Part shown: positions 5,856 to 6,279 of the stretch, piece by piece
Position numbering within the stretch: the stretch's first letter is position 1
Layout of the letters: every line of letters starts with the position of its first letter
Assembly (NCBI GenBank): GCA_029571425.1
Contig: JAKPSR010000364.1
Location: 1-6,279, forward strand
Reading direction: 5' to 3'
Source: Spirochaetota bacterium
GTDB taxonomy: Bacteria > Spirochaetota > Spirochaetia > Treponematales > Treponemataceae
Length of the DNA: 6,279 nucleotides
Notes under the pieces: model-generated
The model's database searches: none
The model's input: only the letters and a program-made list of their open reading frames with translations
Told to the model about the DNA's origin: nothing
Translations under genes and position numbers: made by a program

Positions 5856-6279
5856 ATGACGAACACCCTGCTGATTATCGACCCTCAAAACGACTTCTGC
5901 GACCCGAAGGGAGCCTTAAGCGTGCCCGGCGCCGAGGCCGACTGCAAGCGACTGACCGAAATGATTGCCCGGCTCGACAGTCGGCTTAATTCCATACACG
6001 TGACGATGGACACCCATCATTTCTTCCACATCGCCCACCCCGTCTTTTGGGTCGATGCCTCGGGGAGCCATCCGGCGCCGTACACCATCATCACGTCGGA
6101 GATGATCGCCGCGGGTAAGTGGAAGGCCTCCGTGCCCCAATACCAGCATTACGCGATCGAGTACGTGGCGACCCTCGAGAAGACGAATAAGTACAACCTC
6201 TGCGTGTGGCCGCCCCATTGCCTGATCGGGACGTGGGGTCACGATATCTACGGCGTCCTCTCGGACGCCCTGATCGAGT
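5856..6279 (+). CDS. Nicotinamidase/isochorismatase-family hydrolase (5' part)
   Basis: First 141 residues of a cysteine hydrolase of the isochorismatase superfamily; the gene runs off the window. Nicotinamidases of this family convert nicotinamide to nicotinate and ammonia in NAD salvage. Seen: LLIIDPQNDFC (5-15) with catalytic Asp9 and the following G-A-L-x-V-P stretch as in PncA; TMDTHHFFHIAHP (50-62), where Asp52, His54 and a nearby His match the metal-binding DxH site; and WPPHC (118-122) with His121 as the further metal ligand, followed by GT. The catalytic Lys and nucleophile Cys are expected further on, beyond the window edge. Between DxH and WPPHC there are about 69 residues, against about 22 in Mycobacterium PncA, so this is a long-insert variant. 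Nicotinamidase is the best guess, but a related amidase acting on another substrate is possible. The ATG at 5856 gives the family N terminus; an in-frame GTG at 5850 is less likely. It is divergent from rnz across 65 bp. Confidence 0.85.
   Translation, partial: MTNTLLIIDPQNDFCDPKGALSVPGAEADCKRLTEMIARLDSRLNSIHVTMDTHHFFHIAHPVFWVDASGSHPAPYTIITSEMIAAGKWKASVPQYQHYAIEYVATLEKTNKYNLCVWPPHCLIGTWGHDIYGVLSDALIE

Noticed and set aside
5371..5859. 162-codon plus-strand frame opposite rnz
   Set aside because: Antisense shadow of RNase Z that also runs through the divergent promoter region and into the next gene's start.
1..6279. CRISPR arrays, insertion sequences, attachment sites, tRNA or rRNA genes
   Set aside because: Genes are packed with at most 65 bp between them. 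No repeat-spacer pattern, terminal inverted repeats, transposase motif or tRNA-like cloverleaf was seen.

Overview
The window is a compact stretch of GC-rich bacterial chromosome (roughly 60-65% GC by eye) carrying seven protein genes: two on the plus strand at the edges and a tight five-gene minus-strand block between them. Gene order and protein style (an RNase Z next to a GldA/GldF/GldG-like ABC system with a DUF4340 protein, and a membrane protein with a decayed GGDEF-like domain) resemble high-GC spirochaetes such as Treponema/Spirochaeta relatives. That assignment comes from memory of such genomes and is only a moderate-confidence inference. No rRNA, tRNA, CRISPR, insertion sequence or phage gene is visible, and no gap between genes exceeds 65 bp.

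Layout. Bases 1-1113 (+) encode a one-helix membrane protein with an acidic linker and a C-terminal GGDEF-like domain whose signature reads GQDGF. Its 3' end overlaps by 22 bp, tail to tail, the last gene of the minus-strand block. Read in its own direction (5790 down to 1092), that block is RNase Z (rnz), an ABC ATPase, a six-helix ABC-2 type permease, a GldG-like protein, and a DUF4340 protein. The junctions are 5 bp apart, 4 bp overlapping (ATGA), 4 bp overlapping (ATGA), and 1 bp apart, so the block looks like one translationally coupled operon. From 5856 to the window edge (+) runs the 5' part of a nicotinamidase/isochorismatase-family hydrolase.

How the parts work together. The ATPase, permease, GldG-like and DUF4340 proteins form a GldA/F/G-type membrane complex: a cytoplasmic motor, a membrane core, and two membrane-anchored proteins with large domains probably outside the cytoplasmic membrane. 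The substrate or mechanical role is unknown. RNase Z, the tRNA 3'-end endonuclease, leads the operon and would tie the complex's expression to a housekeeping transcript.

The most notable non-coding feature is the 65-bp divergent region 5791-5855. It holds two opposed sigma70-type promoters whose -35 elements occupy the same near-palindromic heptamer (5821-5827). Each -10 box lies 7 bases from its ATG, which predicts mutually exclusive promoters and leaderless mRNAs on both sides.
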